Shown: in pieces, positions 33,625 through 47,900 of the stretch
How the letters are laid out: each line of letters opens with the position of its first letter
Numbering within the stretch: the stretch's first letter is position 1
DNA from: Plazaster borealis
Lineage: Eukaryota; Echinodermata; Asteroidea; Forcipulatida; Labidiasteridae
DNA: 64,000 nucleotides
Direction of reading: 5' to 3'
Assembly (NCBI GenBank): GCA_021014325.1
Contig: CM037462.1
Span: 11,018,501 to 11,082,500 of the forward strand
Translations under genes and position numbers: made by a program
Notes under the pieces: model-generated
Database searches by the model: none
Told to the model about the DNA's origin: nothing
Seen by the model: the letters and a program-made list of their open reading frames with translations, nothing else

Positions 33625-34977
33625 CAGGTTTGAGAAATAGGCTAACCTGCTTGATTTGAAACAAAAGGCCATTAACCACTATGCTTTTCCAATTATTTCC
33701 CCTTCAAGTATAATATTTTTATTAATATTTCTTAACGGAGGACCATCCTTCCAGATATCCCACCTTGAATCCATCTATAGATTGTAGTGTGCCCTGAAGA
33801 AGGACATAACAAAAAGTTACTGGAGAAAGGGCATAAGCAATTGATGTGCAAAATTGCGTTTCAAGAAAGAGAGTGTGAAAGTTGATCGGTTTTCTGCCAT
33901 TCATAAGTCATTACAGGAAGGTTTAATTCTGCATGGGAATGAGAAAACCTGTCTTCTCGCGTAATTCTAGCAACAAATATAACATTAATACCATATTTTT
34001 TAGGAGCCATTTTATTGCTTACAGCCTTTTGTAACTGAACAAGTACTTTGTGTGCCCGGAAGAAGGGTTGTAGAGCCTTACGTTCTTCTTCCGGGGTCAC
34101 AACGAGATGACACTAGTTCCAGCTCATACCATAAATTATAAGCATTCAAATTAAAAATCTAAATTTTTCTCCACTATTTATACCAAAGTAATTCCGCTGT
34201 AGGTACTGGAAAGTAAAAGTACAGATTAAGGAAGATAAATACAATGCCATCTAATTAATTAGGCCTATTGTAATCATTACAACAGGGCGTCACATCATGA
34301 ATATTTTAAACAGGGCAACAACATGCAGCACTGGATGAAAAATCTATTGTGCAAAATATCTTCTGAAGTTAGCATCAACCATCAACACAAGATGGCTCAC
34401 TTCACCAACTCACGCCAAATATTGAAGGTTTTAAATTTACAATACAGAAAAACATTATTCTTTTTAGATTCTGCATTTTGGGTATGATTTGCTATTTATG
34501 ATATAAGTTCATAATTAGCAATCTTATAGCCAGGATTAATTAAAAATTCAGCTTTATCTAAAATGTTAATTGTTTTTGTTGATTTTTGTATTTTTCTTTT
34601 GTTTTGCTTTTATACCAGGCTACTTGGTATTAAATTGTGGTTTGATTTGTGGCTAAAGAGCTTCTTTGTTTTAAGCAAGAACTAAACACTTTATCAAGTG
34701 CTTTTTAGAAGAAAAAGAAAATTAAGAAATTAAAGAAAGGTAGTTTTTCCTTGAAAGGAAACTTCAGATTATCAAATTGTAAAAGGCATTGTTTTGGGTT
34801 TGCAGAGTCTCTGTGGTTTAACCCTTGGAAAGGAGGCTGAGAAAAAGAAGAAGTCATATTCTTGCTTGGTTTCCAGCACTGTTTGTCACGTTTGACTGAG
34901 CTGGCGTGAATAGGTTGTGTGTAAAAAAAAAGATTTGTTTAAAGTAATAGAAAATTAATTGGGAATTTTAAGTAATA
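33625..34977. other. Unassigned sequence
   Basis: No exon is recognised. An overlapping pair of minus-strand open frames at 33722-34100 has no known motif. Confidence 0.35.
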
Positions 34978-35231
34978 CACCAATCCTTCACCGATCTTGA
35001 ACTCTTGGTGGCAGCAGACAAACTGCGGTGGTACTGCGGTGGTACGACCTTGCCACTTATGTAACTATTATTTATAAACAACCATTATTTACATATAACC
35101 ATTTATAAATTAACTAGTGTAGCCCAGCCCTTAAGCTCATCGATAGGCAGCACAGTACCACCCAGGTACCACCGCAGTAATGGAGGCGTTTCTGCTGCCA
35201 CCAAGAGTTCAAGATCGGCGAAGGATTGGTG
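34978..35231. mobile_element. Long-TIR foldback MITE, TA target
   Basis: CACCAATCCTTCACCGATC at the left is mirrored on the right by GATCGGCGAAGGATTGGTG. The arms run about 70 bp through CTTGGTGGCAGCAGA and GCGGTGGTAC. TA dinucleotides flank it (34976-34977 and 35232-35233), as in Tc1/mariner-type elements. Non-coding. Confidence 0.85.
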
Positions 35232-35261
35232 TATAGGTATACAACTGACTGGGTATGTAAA

Positions 35262-35405
35262 ATCGAGTTTGGGTGAACAAAGACAAATTGAAGAGAGCAA
35301 GATTTGAACCTGCTACCTCCAGGTTTCGGGCCAGTACCAACTGAGCTATCCGGCCCTTTGTTGGTGGTCTCTCTATTTTGTCAATGTCTTTGTTCGGAAC
35401 TTGTT
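35262..35405 (-). mobile_element. tRNA-derived SINE, family 3
   Basis: On the minus strand the A-box region GATAGCTCAGTTGGTACTGG (about 35350) and B box GGTTCAAATC (about 35312-35303) are recognisable. The GGTGGTCTCTCTATTTTGTCAATG body is also present. Confidence 0.75.
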
Positions 35406-35841
35406 GTGACCATACTGTTCATGACAGACTCTTAGGATGTTAGTTATCATTTACAAGCTCTTATTATGGGACAAGTCTTGCAAAAAGTACCTTGAGGTTT
35501 AGGTCGAATGTACATTTTTTTTTTTTTAATTCAAAGAATGTTTCAAATAAGTTTTGCTAAAGGAACACTAAATGTAATGCATGGTCGTTTGGTGGTGATA
35601 AAATATTAAAAACTGAGTGAAAGCACTTTTCAAACAGCATTTTTTGAGTATTTTGTATTTAATCATTTTTGAAATATACTAACAATTTGACGAACAAGAG
35701 GGATGGTGGGTAAGTGCCCCACTTCACGTTTGGGTAAACGGCGTACACCACTCTATAGTAATGTGAGACCCAAGAGGGCTCACTTCCACTTCTGCACAGT
35801 CAATATTTGAGCATAGGAAATGGCTGCTTTTCTACCATCAC

Positions 35842-36007
35842 CAGGCCTGATTTTTCACGGAGGCAACAGAGCCCTCCGATGCCCTGGTCATTGCCTTGGT
35901 GCCCCTCAAAATAATCCAATAGGAATTTACATTTTCCTCATAGAGGCCCCCTCAAGGAGAAAATGCCTTGGTGCCCTTGCCCGCTCAAAAACAAAGGATC
36001 AGGCCTG
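35842..36007. mobile_element. MITE with 6-bp target duplication, copy 2
   Basis: CAGGCCTGATTTTTC at the left and GGATCAGGCCTG at the right flank a body with GCCTTGGTGCCCCTC. An exact 6-bp duplication, CATCAC, flanks it at 35836-35841 and 36008-36013. It is in the opposite orientation to the copy at 2644. An open frame across it is incidental. Confidence 0.85.
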
Positions 36008-36013
36008 CATCAC

Positions 36014-39000
36014 AAAAACTATTTTTGGGACTGTAACTCATATCATTCAATTACTTATTGGCAACAGATCAATATATTTTTCATAAATCTATACTAAGAA
36101 AGTTATTTTAGTGTTATCATTGTTGGTTCAAACAAAACAAAAATAGTATATTGTAGATTCATGTGTAGTTTTTTGTTATTAGATTATGTACATTGTTGTT
36201 TGCTTGTTTTTGTTGTATTGTATTTTTTAGGCATGTCCACAACTAGCTCTGCTTCCTGATTTTGCCGCCCCTGTATAATATAAGCAATAGTTACAGTTTT
36301 ATATTTACTTGCTTGACTGAATATATTATGGCAGCTACACAATCAATTCCTTCCAGTTATATTACAAACATTTTAGGTAAAATTTTCACAAAACTTCAAT
36401 TTATCTTCATAAAAGGTCTCTAATTTTAACTAAGCCGCATTCATTGGGGTCTCTAACAATTCTACAACCAAACAACGCTAATTGTTTTAGTATTCAATAA
36501 TTGATATTTAGTGTTATTCAAGGCTAGCTAATGCCTTAGCTGATCCCTGACCCTGCCTCCATGCATTACTATAACTGTTGCTGTTATTTATATTAGGTAC
36601 TACATGTACTACTTTGTAAATTTCTTGTGAAACAAATGTTCAATTGAACTACACTTTGACCAAAATACTGTTTTAGTCCATCCCTGATGGATACCCACCA
36701 TTTGAAGTACGTTTTTAAGTCCAAAAGTGTCTTCCCAAGATGATACAAAAAAATTGTGACATAAAAATAAAATGTGCTCAACAATTCAAACTCTGTGACT
36801 AATAATGAGCAATTTTCTGTACGGTTTGCCTTTGACACCAGACAAAGGCATACTTACAAATCATGCACAAATCTCTTGTTTAAAAGACGAAAAATGATGA
36901 ATGCAAAATTATTTAGTATTTTTCTTTCCTTAAACACCTCATCTTCCTTAACTGCCATTACTATTTTCAACCTCCACATGATTACGGTGTTCTGTTCCTT
37001 TTTGATTAGATCAAATTCAGATTCATTCATCATCAATTAAATAAAAACTAAAAACAAAATAACTCTCCGCCCAAATTTAAAGTTAGCTACTTTTCAAGTG
37101 GATGACATAGCACACACATTTTTATACAAAGGAAACACTTGAGGCTTTTTCAAGTATTATCATTTTATACTCCCGTTCCATTCTTGACCCACATCTGTAT
37201 ACATTATTCCAAGAATCTGGCTTGGGGTACATGTAGGCCTACTTGAACTGGAGGAGCTTGTGCATAATGTCCTAGATGGGCAAGTCTCAAGCATTATTAT
37301 ATGGCCACTGGGGGTCAACCTGATGTTTATCAAAGGCATTTTAAAACACAGCTTTTCACACACTTTTCAGATCACATGTTTTGTTGAAATGTGGAACCGC
37401 GCCAATTTATGTGACCTATAAAAATTGGCAAATTCACCGCCGATCATGTTTGGTGAAACAGAGATCTAAAATTGGCAAATTCACTGCCGATCATGTTTGG
37501 TGAAACAGAGATCGAAGAACAACTTGATCTAAGGCTCTACCTGTAAGTTCAAGATTCATATTTGTACTCAATTATTTCTGGTTTTAAGCCAACTTTAATT
37601 TGAAAAGGTAACATTCTACACCAATTTCTCTGTTTAACAGTGAGCCCTCTGTTGAGATTATAAATAAAGAAATAAATTAATTTATTTTTAATCTAACACT
37701 AACAATAACATGAACCATGTATTTTGTTTCGGCTTTCAGTTCACATGCATCACCCTTTGAAATCTGATCAAGTTGATATTTTAATTACAAGAGTCTGACA
37801 ATCACAACAAATGATAATGTATTTAATGGGAAAAAAATACAATCTGTGGAGTATGTTCTGTTGTGTTTCTATGGAAACCTTAAGTATGCTAATGAGCCTT
37901 TATGTTAGTCAGTGACAGGGCAGGGATGAATAAAGATTAATTACATCTCACTGAAGCAATGATATGTCATTTTTATACAGCGCAAAACCCCTGTATTACA
38001 GAGAAGGAAAACAAATGTTGTAGTAACAACATTTGATTTTTTGACTAAAACCCAATATTTTTGACAGCAAAATTCCTTTCGATAACCATGAGTACAATCG
38101 CAACAGAAACATTAAAGGACACCATTGCTAAATCCTGAGATCGGATTGGCAAAATTTGATACAATTTATTGATTTGGAAACAAATGTACTTATTCATGTA
38201 CCATCTCATATCAGTAACCTGGCGCGCTGATGTACAGACAGTAATGTTTTAAAGCATAACATGTATTGATCGCTGTGCAGTGCATCCAAATTACTAGAAA
38301 TGTTCAGAGACCAGAATATACAAAAAAAATTGCCAATGTAGTCAATGGAAGACGGACGCCAAGCTACGTATGCATGTGTCATCCACAGAATCGCCGATGG
38401 CATTGCATTGGTTAAGTATCTGCTTCATAGATTTACACTCTTTTACAGCCCCCCTCAACTGAAAGGTTATCGCAAATTTAGACTAAGTCCCTGCGCAACA
38501 CTTCTTTGGCCTAGAAAGAAAAAAAAGGAAAGAAAGATGTATGGATCTCCACCTCCACTAATTGAATCTGGGCTGAAACTTAAGGCTGGTACCCTTTACG
38601 TGTTTGCGTAGAGTGTGTTTGCGGTTCTCATCTCAATCACTATTCCACAAAGTGCCCATGTGGTAATTAAACCTGCCAACGAAACCCATCCTTCACTAGT
38701 AATCCCCATACTTTGAAGATAAGAGACAAACAAATCAGGATTTTAAAGATTGCATTGTGACTGAAATTTAGAATTGTCTCAATAAACTTAACTAGCACTT
38801 TCTGTTTTTTCTTAAACAGCAAAAACTAACTCCCATGAGCCTATTGAATTGTAAAGTACATTGAAATGCAGCCATACCAGGTGCAGCATTTTATATAGGC
38901 AATTACCTCCATGCCTTTCACCATATTCTAATTTAAAACTTCGCCTCAAAATTCTCCTCCTTGTACATGTATGACCCTGTGGTCCAAATTATAGCTGCCT

Positions 39001-39113
39001 CTCCCATTCACTGCAATGAAAATCAGGACCTTAAATCATCATAGTAAAGTGACATTGGTGAAGAACATTGGTTATTTATTTCTACGCTTAGTAACAGGTT
39101 ATTTTTAGCAGAC
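36014..39113. other. Unassigned AT-rich sequence
   Basis: No exon is recognised. The only clear structure is the 47-bp duplication listed separately. Confidence 0.35.
37421..37514. repeat. 47-bp tandem duplication, 2 units
   Basis: AAAATTGGCAAATTCAC.GCC through GGTGAAACAGAGATC is present at 37421-37467 and again at 37468-37514, differing at about two positions. Confidence 0.9.
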
Positions 39114-39117
39114 TTAA

Positions 39118-39485
39118 AAGCACTGAACGCGTTTGGTAATTGTCAAAGACCAGTGTTCTCACTTGGTGTATCCCAACATATGCATAAAATAACCAGCCTG
39201 TGAAAATTTGGGCTCAATTGGTCATTAAAGTTGCAAGAAAATGATGAAAGAAAAAACACCCTTGTTGTATAAATTTGTGTGTTTTCAGATAGGAATAAAA
39301 GGCTTCTTGCAAGAAGTCTTTTATTATTTTAGTGAGAAATTACCTCTTTCTCAAAAACTACATTACTTCAGAGGGAGTCGTTTCTCACAATGTTTTATAC
39401 TATCAACAGCTCTCTGTCGCTTGTTACCAAGTCAGTTTTTATGCTAATATATATTTTGAGTAATTACCAAACGTGTACAGTGCCT
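39118..39485 (+). mobile_element. TTAA-flanked MITE, family F, copy 3
   Basis: TTAA at 39114-39117 and 39486-39489. Inverted ends are AAGCACTGAACGCGTTTGG and CCAAACGTGTACAGTGCCT. The central palindrome at about 39294-39325 carries one mismatch. In the same orientation as the 29550 copy. Confidence 0.85.
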
Positions 39486-39489
39486 TTAA

Positions 39490-42400
39490 GAACAACACCT
39501 TAGACAGTCTGTAGAGTTTCCCACTTAAAATTTCCCATACAATCAATTGTGATTTTTTAAGTATTGTTTTTGATAAATAATTCACCTAATCATAAGTAGA
39601 CACGTACCACTTCAAATGGTGTTAAATTGTTAACAAGCGATCAATGTGACATGCCGAGCAGTTTTTGACATCATAGCGTGTGCGTGTGAGTAGGGGCTCA
39701 ATTTGAAACTCTGCATTCGGCTCTTCATAATCACAGCCGCACCGTGGACAATTTGCTGGATTCGCAATTCATCAGTGAGTATGAAGTCCATTAAGGGGTA
39801 CCCCTAAAAAGCACTTGATAAGAGGGGGTGCAAGGAGTCAATTTGGAAATTTAAATGCACAGTCAGGCTAAAGCCTGTTTGAAAAGATCATTTTTTTTAT
39901 GGGGGGATCTGTGAGGGCTGAAATATTTGCATGTATTTCTCTTCCGTACACAAAAATCAGATGGCAAATATAGGTTGAATTATGGATGATGTATTAGTCT
40001 ACTAATAAACAATCAAGATTCTGAACGAGTATCGCATTAGTAATAAAGCATTAAATTTATTATTCGTGAAAGAAATCTTATTGCAGGATCGGCCTTTTAC
40101 TAGTATCATATTGAAAGCTGCCATATATTGTATTTTTGAGTTTTCGTATGCATGGAATAAACAGGATTTTTCCGAAATCAAATTTTAAAATATATTCTTG
40201 AAATAGTAAAATGATCCCCTAATAACAGGGTTGTTTTTAAACAGGAATAAAAATTTAAGCAGGAGATTTTTTCAAGGTAGAATCTATAGTCTCTCAGTAA
40301 GTAGAAATACCAATAATACATTGCAGTCAGTACATCAACTTTTTCTCATATTTTTTTCCTTCTACAGTTTTCCCGGATGACCTATTTGTAAAACTGGACG
40401 CAAACATAAAAACTTGAAGAGCATGAAATGTACTGCAAGCACAATTCTTTTGTAATTCAAAAGGCCACTGAAAAAATATATGAAGAGCAGGATGAGTGCA
40501 GAGAGTGTGAGGGCACACTTTTTGCTTCCTCACATGCACTGTCATAAGACCAACTCCAACAGCCCGAGGCTAATTACCTACTCAACAATCGCTTTAACGT
40601 AACTGACAATTCATCCGATGCGCCCAAAAAAAGTTCACTCAACGATCTTTTATTATGTGTTGTTCTTCAAAGGCGACACCCCCCTGGCACTAGAAAATGA
40701 ATCATGGTTCTCGTTGGAGAAAGCGAAGATTCCTCCGTAATAAACCCTTGGCAAATATTAATCAGGCAAGTTGCATTGGGGGGGGGGAGGGTCAGGGGGA
40801 ATGTACAGGAAATCCCCATAGAACAAGTAAGGGGCATTTCTTTTCTTTTTCATTTTTTTTTCAAGTGTTGGAAGGGAATTTTGTATTATAATTTGAGCCC
40901 ATGAAGCAGGTGTGTTAGGGAATGACTAGGAAATCCGGGTCTGGGTTTCTTATTTGATTATTTCATCAGTGCGAGGAACAAACCGATTTGGCTTGCTTGC
41001 TTGCTTACACTAGTCATTGGCTTTTCCCCCTCGTTCGCCTATCTGTCTTGTCATCAGAACATGATTGTTTATTGTTGCATGTGCATTTATTTGGGAGTTA
41101 ATACAAACTCAAGAATTTCCCTTAATTAGAGGGGAAACAGTTAATCAGGAAGTTTACATTGAACAGCCACTATTTGGTCAAATATAACAAAGTAATTGGA
41201 TGGATAAAAACCAAACTTTACCACGTATGGCGGGGGGGGGGGGGGGACAGAATACTCTTTTAGGGATACTGGGGTGCAAGAGCTCCTAATGCATAAAATG
41301 TCACAACGAAAACTGTTTTGAGCTTGGGTTATTTACAAGGTTACTGAAAGGCCTTGCTTTATTGATACCCTTTTCCCACTGCATTGGTTGAAGTGTTTTC
41401 AAATATTTAGCCTGAAACCATAAACTGTCATTAATAAACTTTAAAATAATTGTTTCTTTGCCTTGTTATTTGGAACTTAAAAAACCCAAATGACAGTTGG
41501 ACCATCTTTAATGGTTGGGTGGGGTTCCAACAAATATTGCCTACATGGCCTTGGATGTTCTGAAAATTACTTACAAAACTTTATGAGTAAACACTTGAGC
41601 AATTAATACACAAATTGAAGAGTTATCACATGCAGTGGTGTTTATATGCAAATTTTATACCCCAAACTTGTTAGCGTTGAGAGGTGAAATTTTATAAAGA
41701 ATATTCTTGCTCATTGCACACATATATGTTCAGCCACAGGGAAAAATTCCTTGCTGACATTAAGATCAATCAACTGTTGTCTGCAAATACATCCATCAAT
41801 ACACTGTAATGGCTATTTTAACCTATCAAGTAACTATGGCGACAGAGCGTTTTAAAATAAGGTATTATGTACATTGGTTCGGAAGGCTCTTAAGTAATCA
41901 GCGCAGAGTATTTCCCATGCTTAGGAGAGAAGCCTTTAAGGAGCACTGCCTCACGTTGCTGTACTATCACTGAAATACCCCTCTGTCAATTGACATGACA
42001 GGGAGAATCCCATCCAACCTGTTAACAGCCTCGTACAGAAACGGACAAGGGGGGAAAACTATGTATTCTTTCAGAGACTCTTCTCTGGCGAGTCATATCC
42101 TAATGAAAAAAATCATAGCAAATCTGCCGTAATTTGATCCGATGGTTCGGTTTTCATTTGGGATCTTGCTGGATCCTCCTCCCCATGGCGGGAAAATAAT
42201 CTGGAGGGCTGTATTCTAGGTCATTAGCATCATATCAGTCAAGGGCGAGCAACTGACTTAGGGAAGAGGTTTCTATTTGCATTGAATTCTGCTATGTTTA
42301 CCACGCTCGAGACATGTATTCTTCCATTGAATAGAATGAGACTACTCCGTAAACACAAACTACATTGTCCTGACAACAGATTGCCTCGTGTACATTTACA

Positions 42401-44728
42401 CAAATTCCTTGTACAGGTATTTGAAAAAAAGGCATGCAGACACATATTTTAAGTATAGTGGGTATAATTTATTTATAGAAAGGGTGAAAACCCAAGGAAG
42501 AGGTTACCATGGTTACAGGTTTAAACCTGGAGACAAGCATCCCCTTTTGCCAGTACATCATCCACGCTGTTCAGAGCATGCATGTTTTTTCAATTGAGCT
42601 GCGAACCTTCCTGGGAAAATACTAGTTACTATGACGACACTTTCAAACAAAAATATTAAAACCTGTACAATGTATGCATTCGACAAGACATCAATGTCGA
42701 TACAATCTCAAGTGATAATCAAATGTTATGTACAGATATTGGCCTCTCAAAGTCAATTATGAAATATGAAGAAAATACCGACAGAGTGCAAGGCTTTAAT
42801 GAGATTCAGCAAATCTTGGTGATATCTGCATCTTAAGACGTTACACTCGCTCTAAATCTCTTCCCTTGTTTGGGGGGGGGGGCATGTGAAATTTTAGATA
42901 GTGCAAGTACCCTCAGCTAAGGAAACCTACCAATTTTTTGTGATCTGCTTGACAAAATCAGTTTAACGCACAGTTAAATAATGTCACAGTGGGGAAGTCA
43001 CATCTGGCAACGTGCATTTAGCATGAGAAGAGAGAAGTATTTTGTGGACAATGAGCCCAAGAGCTTTTGTGGGAGCAGGCATGATACTTGGTTCTTGGAA
43101 AAAAGTAGGAACATTTTATCGAGTACATACAAGGGCCGATCTACAAATGGTGTAGGATTTAATTACAATTTTTCTGATTTTTCCCAAGGGCAAAAAAATA
43201 GGAAATCAGACTAAAGTAGAAAGAATATCAAGCCTGTGTGAACTAACATAAAATGAAAGCTTATTTACAGTAAGTTCAGATTACTGTCAAAAAGTCACTC
43301 CACCATAATTGCTTCCCTCCACCCAGAAAAATACATAAAAAGAATGATTTACTCCTATAAACAGGTGATTAAATGATGATCTGAAGGGGCTGAGATGATG
43401 GCATTGTTTTCTGCAATAATGTATTTTGACTTGATTGATTGATTGATTGATTCAGTTATTTATATCAACTGCAATTCATTTCAAGAAATCACTAATCAAG
43501 CTCGAACAACAACCTTTCAAAAAACCAACAATAAGTTAATTTACACGACCAAAAAGCAAGCATGTTCACTTTTTGCAACGACAAGAATATGAGATCATCT
43601 ACCCCTTAACAAAAGCCCAATGTCCACAGGGTCCACGACTGTATCTCTTTATTATAGTTGCACGCTTGTCTGTTGATCAATAAGAGTGATACATTATCTC
43701 ATACAATTCAATCTGTTAAGAGGTTGCTTGACTGGGGGTAAAGTGGAGTCTCAATGAAACACCTTGGATGTTTCAGACGGATCAAGATTTTATAACGATT
43801 TGAATATTTATTTGCAATCAGCGAGGGATGATGAAGGAGACGGTTCTCTCGAATCTCGTCTGCCATAATGAATTATAAATGTATCAGTCAAACCAATCTA
43901 GATAACTTCAGTGAGTCACATACAAGTGATTCACATGATTTGCGTTTACAAGGTTTTGCTTTAGGCTTTTAAAGGGGAGGAAAATCCTATCTAAAGTGAG
44001 AAACTGTAATGTATTAGGTTACACCAATCTAATGGTGAAAAGGGGCTTGTTTTCATTGCCATTTTTTATTCACACTTTTGAATGTCACTGTATTCTTTTG
44101 AGATCTCAAAAAAGTAGTGGGTTTTGATATTCCCCTGACCTATTGAAACAGCTTCAAGTGCACGGCGCTAATAAAATCACTGTTTATACTTTAAGATCAT
44201 GCTGTACATGGTTCTCCTGCTTTTAGTCGCTCCCCTTGGACTGCCCTACGATTCAGAAGCTGAAAACAGCCTGGAAAGACATGATAAATTCCCATTTACG
44301 CAGTGCACTCAGTTGCTAGAGTTCGTACAATGGATCTTCCCCGTCTTCCTTTTCAGCAAGCATCACTGTGATTAAGATTTATTGAATGGCATTTAAGCTT
44401 TCGTGTACAATCGCACTTAACCCATAGAATAGCATCAACTGTGGTCATAGTAGCTGGTGCTTAAAAGGTTTATTCATCACATAAATTTAATGTCTCTAAT
44501 CTCAGTGAACAACTGAGTACTGTAAATGTCACATTCCACTTAAAATACAGACTTTTCATTTGCTACATTTTGGTATGTGTGCACGTAGTGCACGTTCCTG
44601 TCCTCCAAATTACTTGTTAGTCAATCTCCTTGCGTGTAATTTTGTTGAACAAAAAGATCAGTGAAAAGATGTAGAGAATAAAAAGTATGATATGAGATAA
44701 GCCTAGAAAAGAAGTAATTTCCTTTTAT
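39490..44728. other. Long unassigned stretch
   Basis: No exon or complete repeat is recognised over about 5 kb. It contains G runs at about 40779, 41232-41246 (15 G) and 42872-42882 (11 G), and a TTGA run at 43433-43452. The intervals 41930-42260 and 43740-43960 are compositionally richer and are reasonable candidates for conserved non-coding sequence, but nothing here proves it. Confidence 0.35.
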
Positions 44729-44937
44729 TTAAAGATAGGGTCATCGTGTGTTTTTTGTAAATTGCTGATTTATAGGCAACTTTTTCGTTTCAAGAAAGAT
44801 ACAATAAATATCACCTGTGAAAGTTTCAGCTGATAGGCCTAAAGTCATTTTTATCGAGAAAATCAAATCCATCCACGTTGAACAAGGTGACAGCGGGTAC
44901 CAACCGCATCTCTGGCCATATTGAGGGCACCATTTAA
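44729..44937 (+). mobile_element. TTAA-family MITE, family E fragment
   Basis: TTAAAGATAGGGTCATCGTG, GAAAGATACAATAAATATCAC, AAATCCATCCACGTTGAAC and GGTGACAGCGGGTACCAACCG follow the same order as 54839-55040 and, reversed, 9636-9839. The far terminus is deleted; a TTAA lies at 44934. Confidence 0.6.
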
Positions 44938-47900
44938 ACGGAAACCATAGTGGTTTCCAAAACTTGCCTGCGGGCGATCCAAATTTGTCGACATTCTTTT
45001 ATTGATTTTTAATTAACGGGGGAGTGCATTTCTAAACTTCTTCGTTTTTTTAATGGCATATTTCAATTCATATTTTCTGACATAATTTCAGGAGAAAGAA
45101 AAACAATTCTGACAGTTATCGCTGTACCATTTTTACATCCAAAGAGCTTTCAATAATATGTTAACTCTGCATTGATGTTTCTAAAATGACGTACACATGT
45201 ATGTACCTTTCCTTTTAACTGTGCACACGAAGCGGCACAATATTAAATTAGTATGGAAGGAGAAATTGATTTAATTTACTCCATTCTTCAATGAGAATGA
45301 AATGGATACCTGTAGGCTTTATCCACCTGTGTCCCCATTGCTGGGAGCATCCAATTGAATATTCACTTGCAGAAATAAAACGTAGGGCAAAGAAATTAAA
45401 ATTGGGGCAACTTCATAGCCATTGATATAAGCGCGCATAATTCGCTTAGCAAACCAAAATTTTGCTGCTAGCTATAAACAAAAAAAAAACATTTTTGTGA
45501 CTTGTAACCTCTTAAAGCTCTTGAAAATAAGTTTGTTCAGCAATAGTTTTGACAATAAATGATATGTTTGTTCAAGTGTGGTGAATCACATATTCTTTGT
45601 TTCTTTTTGGTGTATTTTTGTTGCTGTGTTGGAAATTGTGCAGGGGTTTTTACATTTTGTAAGGGCTTTTTATGAAAGTTATTCTTATTATACTTTTTAA
45701 AGGGTTATGCATCAAAATGTCATTCAGAAATCATTTAATGTTATCCACTGTAAACTAAAGGCAATGAAAGGCTCCTAAATGTTCTCCTTCACTTAACGCA
45801 CTTTGACATTTCCAGATGTCCTCGACCTCAGTGAGTTACATTTCAGGTAAAACCAACAAGCTAAAAATACACTCAGACAATTAAATTGAAAACAAACGCA
45901 GTTCAAGCCCACTGTTAAGCCTTGTAAATGTTAATGTATTAGTGGCATAACAACTTTAGTAACATGTTTGTGTTAAAAGACGAGGAAATGGGAACTTGTT
46001 TGTATTGGAGAAAGCAATGGAACACCCACATAATAAAATTTCCAGACTGAAGAAACTGCTCTACTTTGGATGAAGATGGACTTGTGTGGAGAGATACTTT
46101 AATCTTCTACTTAGGATTATTTGTATAGCAGTTAGAATACCTTACGATGTGAGATGCATTGTTGGTGTTAAAATGTGTACAGTGTACTTCTTTCTAGTCC
46201 TCTGGTTTCCAAAGTATAAGCTTGCTATTTCAGTATCATCCGCATTCAAGATTATTGTCAATTTGTTGAAAAGTTTTAAAACATCTTAAAGATCCTTATA
46301 GTAATTTCAAAAGATGATAGATGGGTGATAGATGATAGAATCACTACACCAAAATACTTAATTGATCAATTGCGTGACATACAATACATGTAGATTTCAA
46401 GCTACTTTTTGCTAAAATTCAAAAAGTATTATTTTTAATTGCCAAAAAAGGTATGGCCTATGGCTTTTAATGTACAAAAGTACGATCATCAGAAGATATT
46501 GTCCAATTTGTATGAATCATGGTGATATCTTTAATTGACAAACATGCAATGTGCTGCTTCCATGCCGACATGCTTCATATAATTTGATAGCTTATAAATG
46601 CTGTTAACAATTACAATGACAATTTGTGAAATACAAAGTCAGGCATTGACTGACCAGTGTGAAACAACAATGATCAATAACATAGGTTTTATATGTGGCG
46701 CTCTGCAGGAACACTATACGGTACACGTTACAACAGGCTGCATGACATTATTACGGCAGACACGTCGCACAAAGCCTGTACATGTCCCTGCCGTTTGAAT
46801 GAGGAACTACAGATCAATACCGAGTAAGGATGGATGAATGAATGACAGATTTCCACAACCTACTCAAGCATGCAACAGCGTGTGCTGAAGCGAGAACAGA
46901 ACTGTGAGCCAAGACGTTGTCCAGAAGGAAACAGCTTCTACGCAGCCTTGAGGCAATGCAGATATTTATTGAGTTTATACAGTGCAGGGAGGAACACTGA
47001 TTGGGCCAACCTGTTCGCCTTCATTCATTAAAATCAATTTTTGAGTAAACGTGTGCCTCCTAGTGTAAGAGTTCACCTGTTCATTCAGAAAAACAATAAC
47101 CCCTTGATTCGGGGTTGGCTGGAAATTCGGCTAAAAATACCTGTCTAGGGAAATCTCCTACATTAAGCAGATGCAGGTGACATTTATTTAGGGAAGTGCA
47201 TTCAGTATGCTCAATGCCTTTCTGTATCTCCCCTCTCTTTCCAATCATTTATTCCAGGAGGATAATTTTCGATCGGTCAGGGTCTCAGGAAATTTTTTCA
47301 TTTGATAGTGCAGTTGCATAATCAACCAATTGAGGGAGAAGAATAAAATATGTATTTTATCATTTTTCTGAATTTAAAATTGTGCACAGATTGTTCAGCC
47401 ACATTTTTGTGATACAAAAAAAGGGACATCGGTGAGTGAGAGATGTTCATTTTCTTGGCTGTCAATGATTAATTAAAGGGCTATGAACTTATATGAAATT
47501 TAAATTAAAAAAATCCCATTTTAAAACATCAGTTTACATTTCAACTAAGTAAGAGTTGATATCAGCAACACAGATCATAAAAACAACAATTTACACAAGT
47601 ATATATCTCTCTGCAGTTTTTATGAGACCGACAACATGGGCTTGATCTTAAACAAGTTAAAGGGCAAAAGTAATTACATTTTAATTATGCATGGGTTGTT
47701 CATTGTGAAACCCACCAGCAATCCAATACAGAGGACATTCACCTTTTTTCTATATTAAAGTTACATTGATTTATAGATTTTACTGCAAATTTTATACAGA
47801 ACAATATTAATGTAATTTACTATCAATCATAGAGAAAAATAGGCTAAGTGTATGATAGCCCTAATGTAGCCCTAGGCCAGGCTGCCCAAGGTTACAAGAT

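Noticed and set aside
35820..36086. 88-codon plus-strand open frame
   Set aside because: It spans the 6-bp-TSD MITE at 35842-36007.
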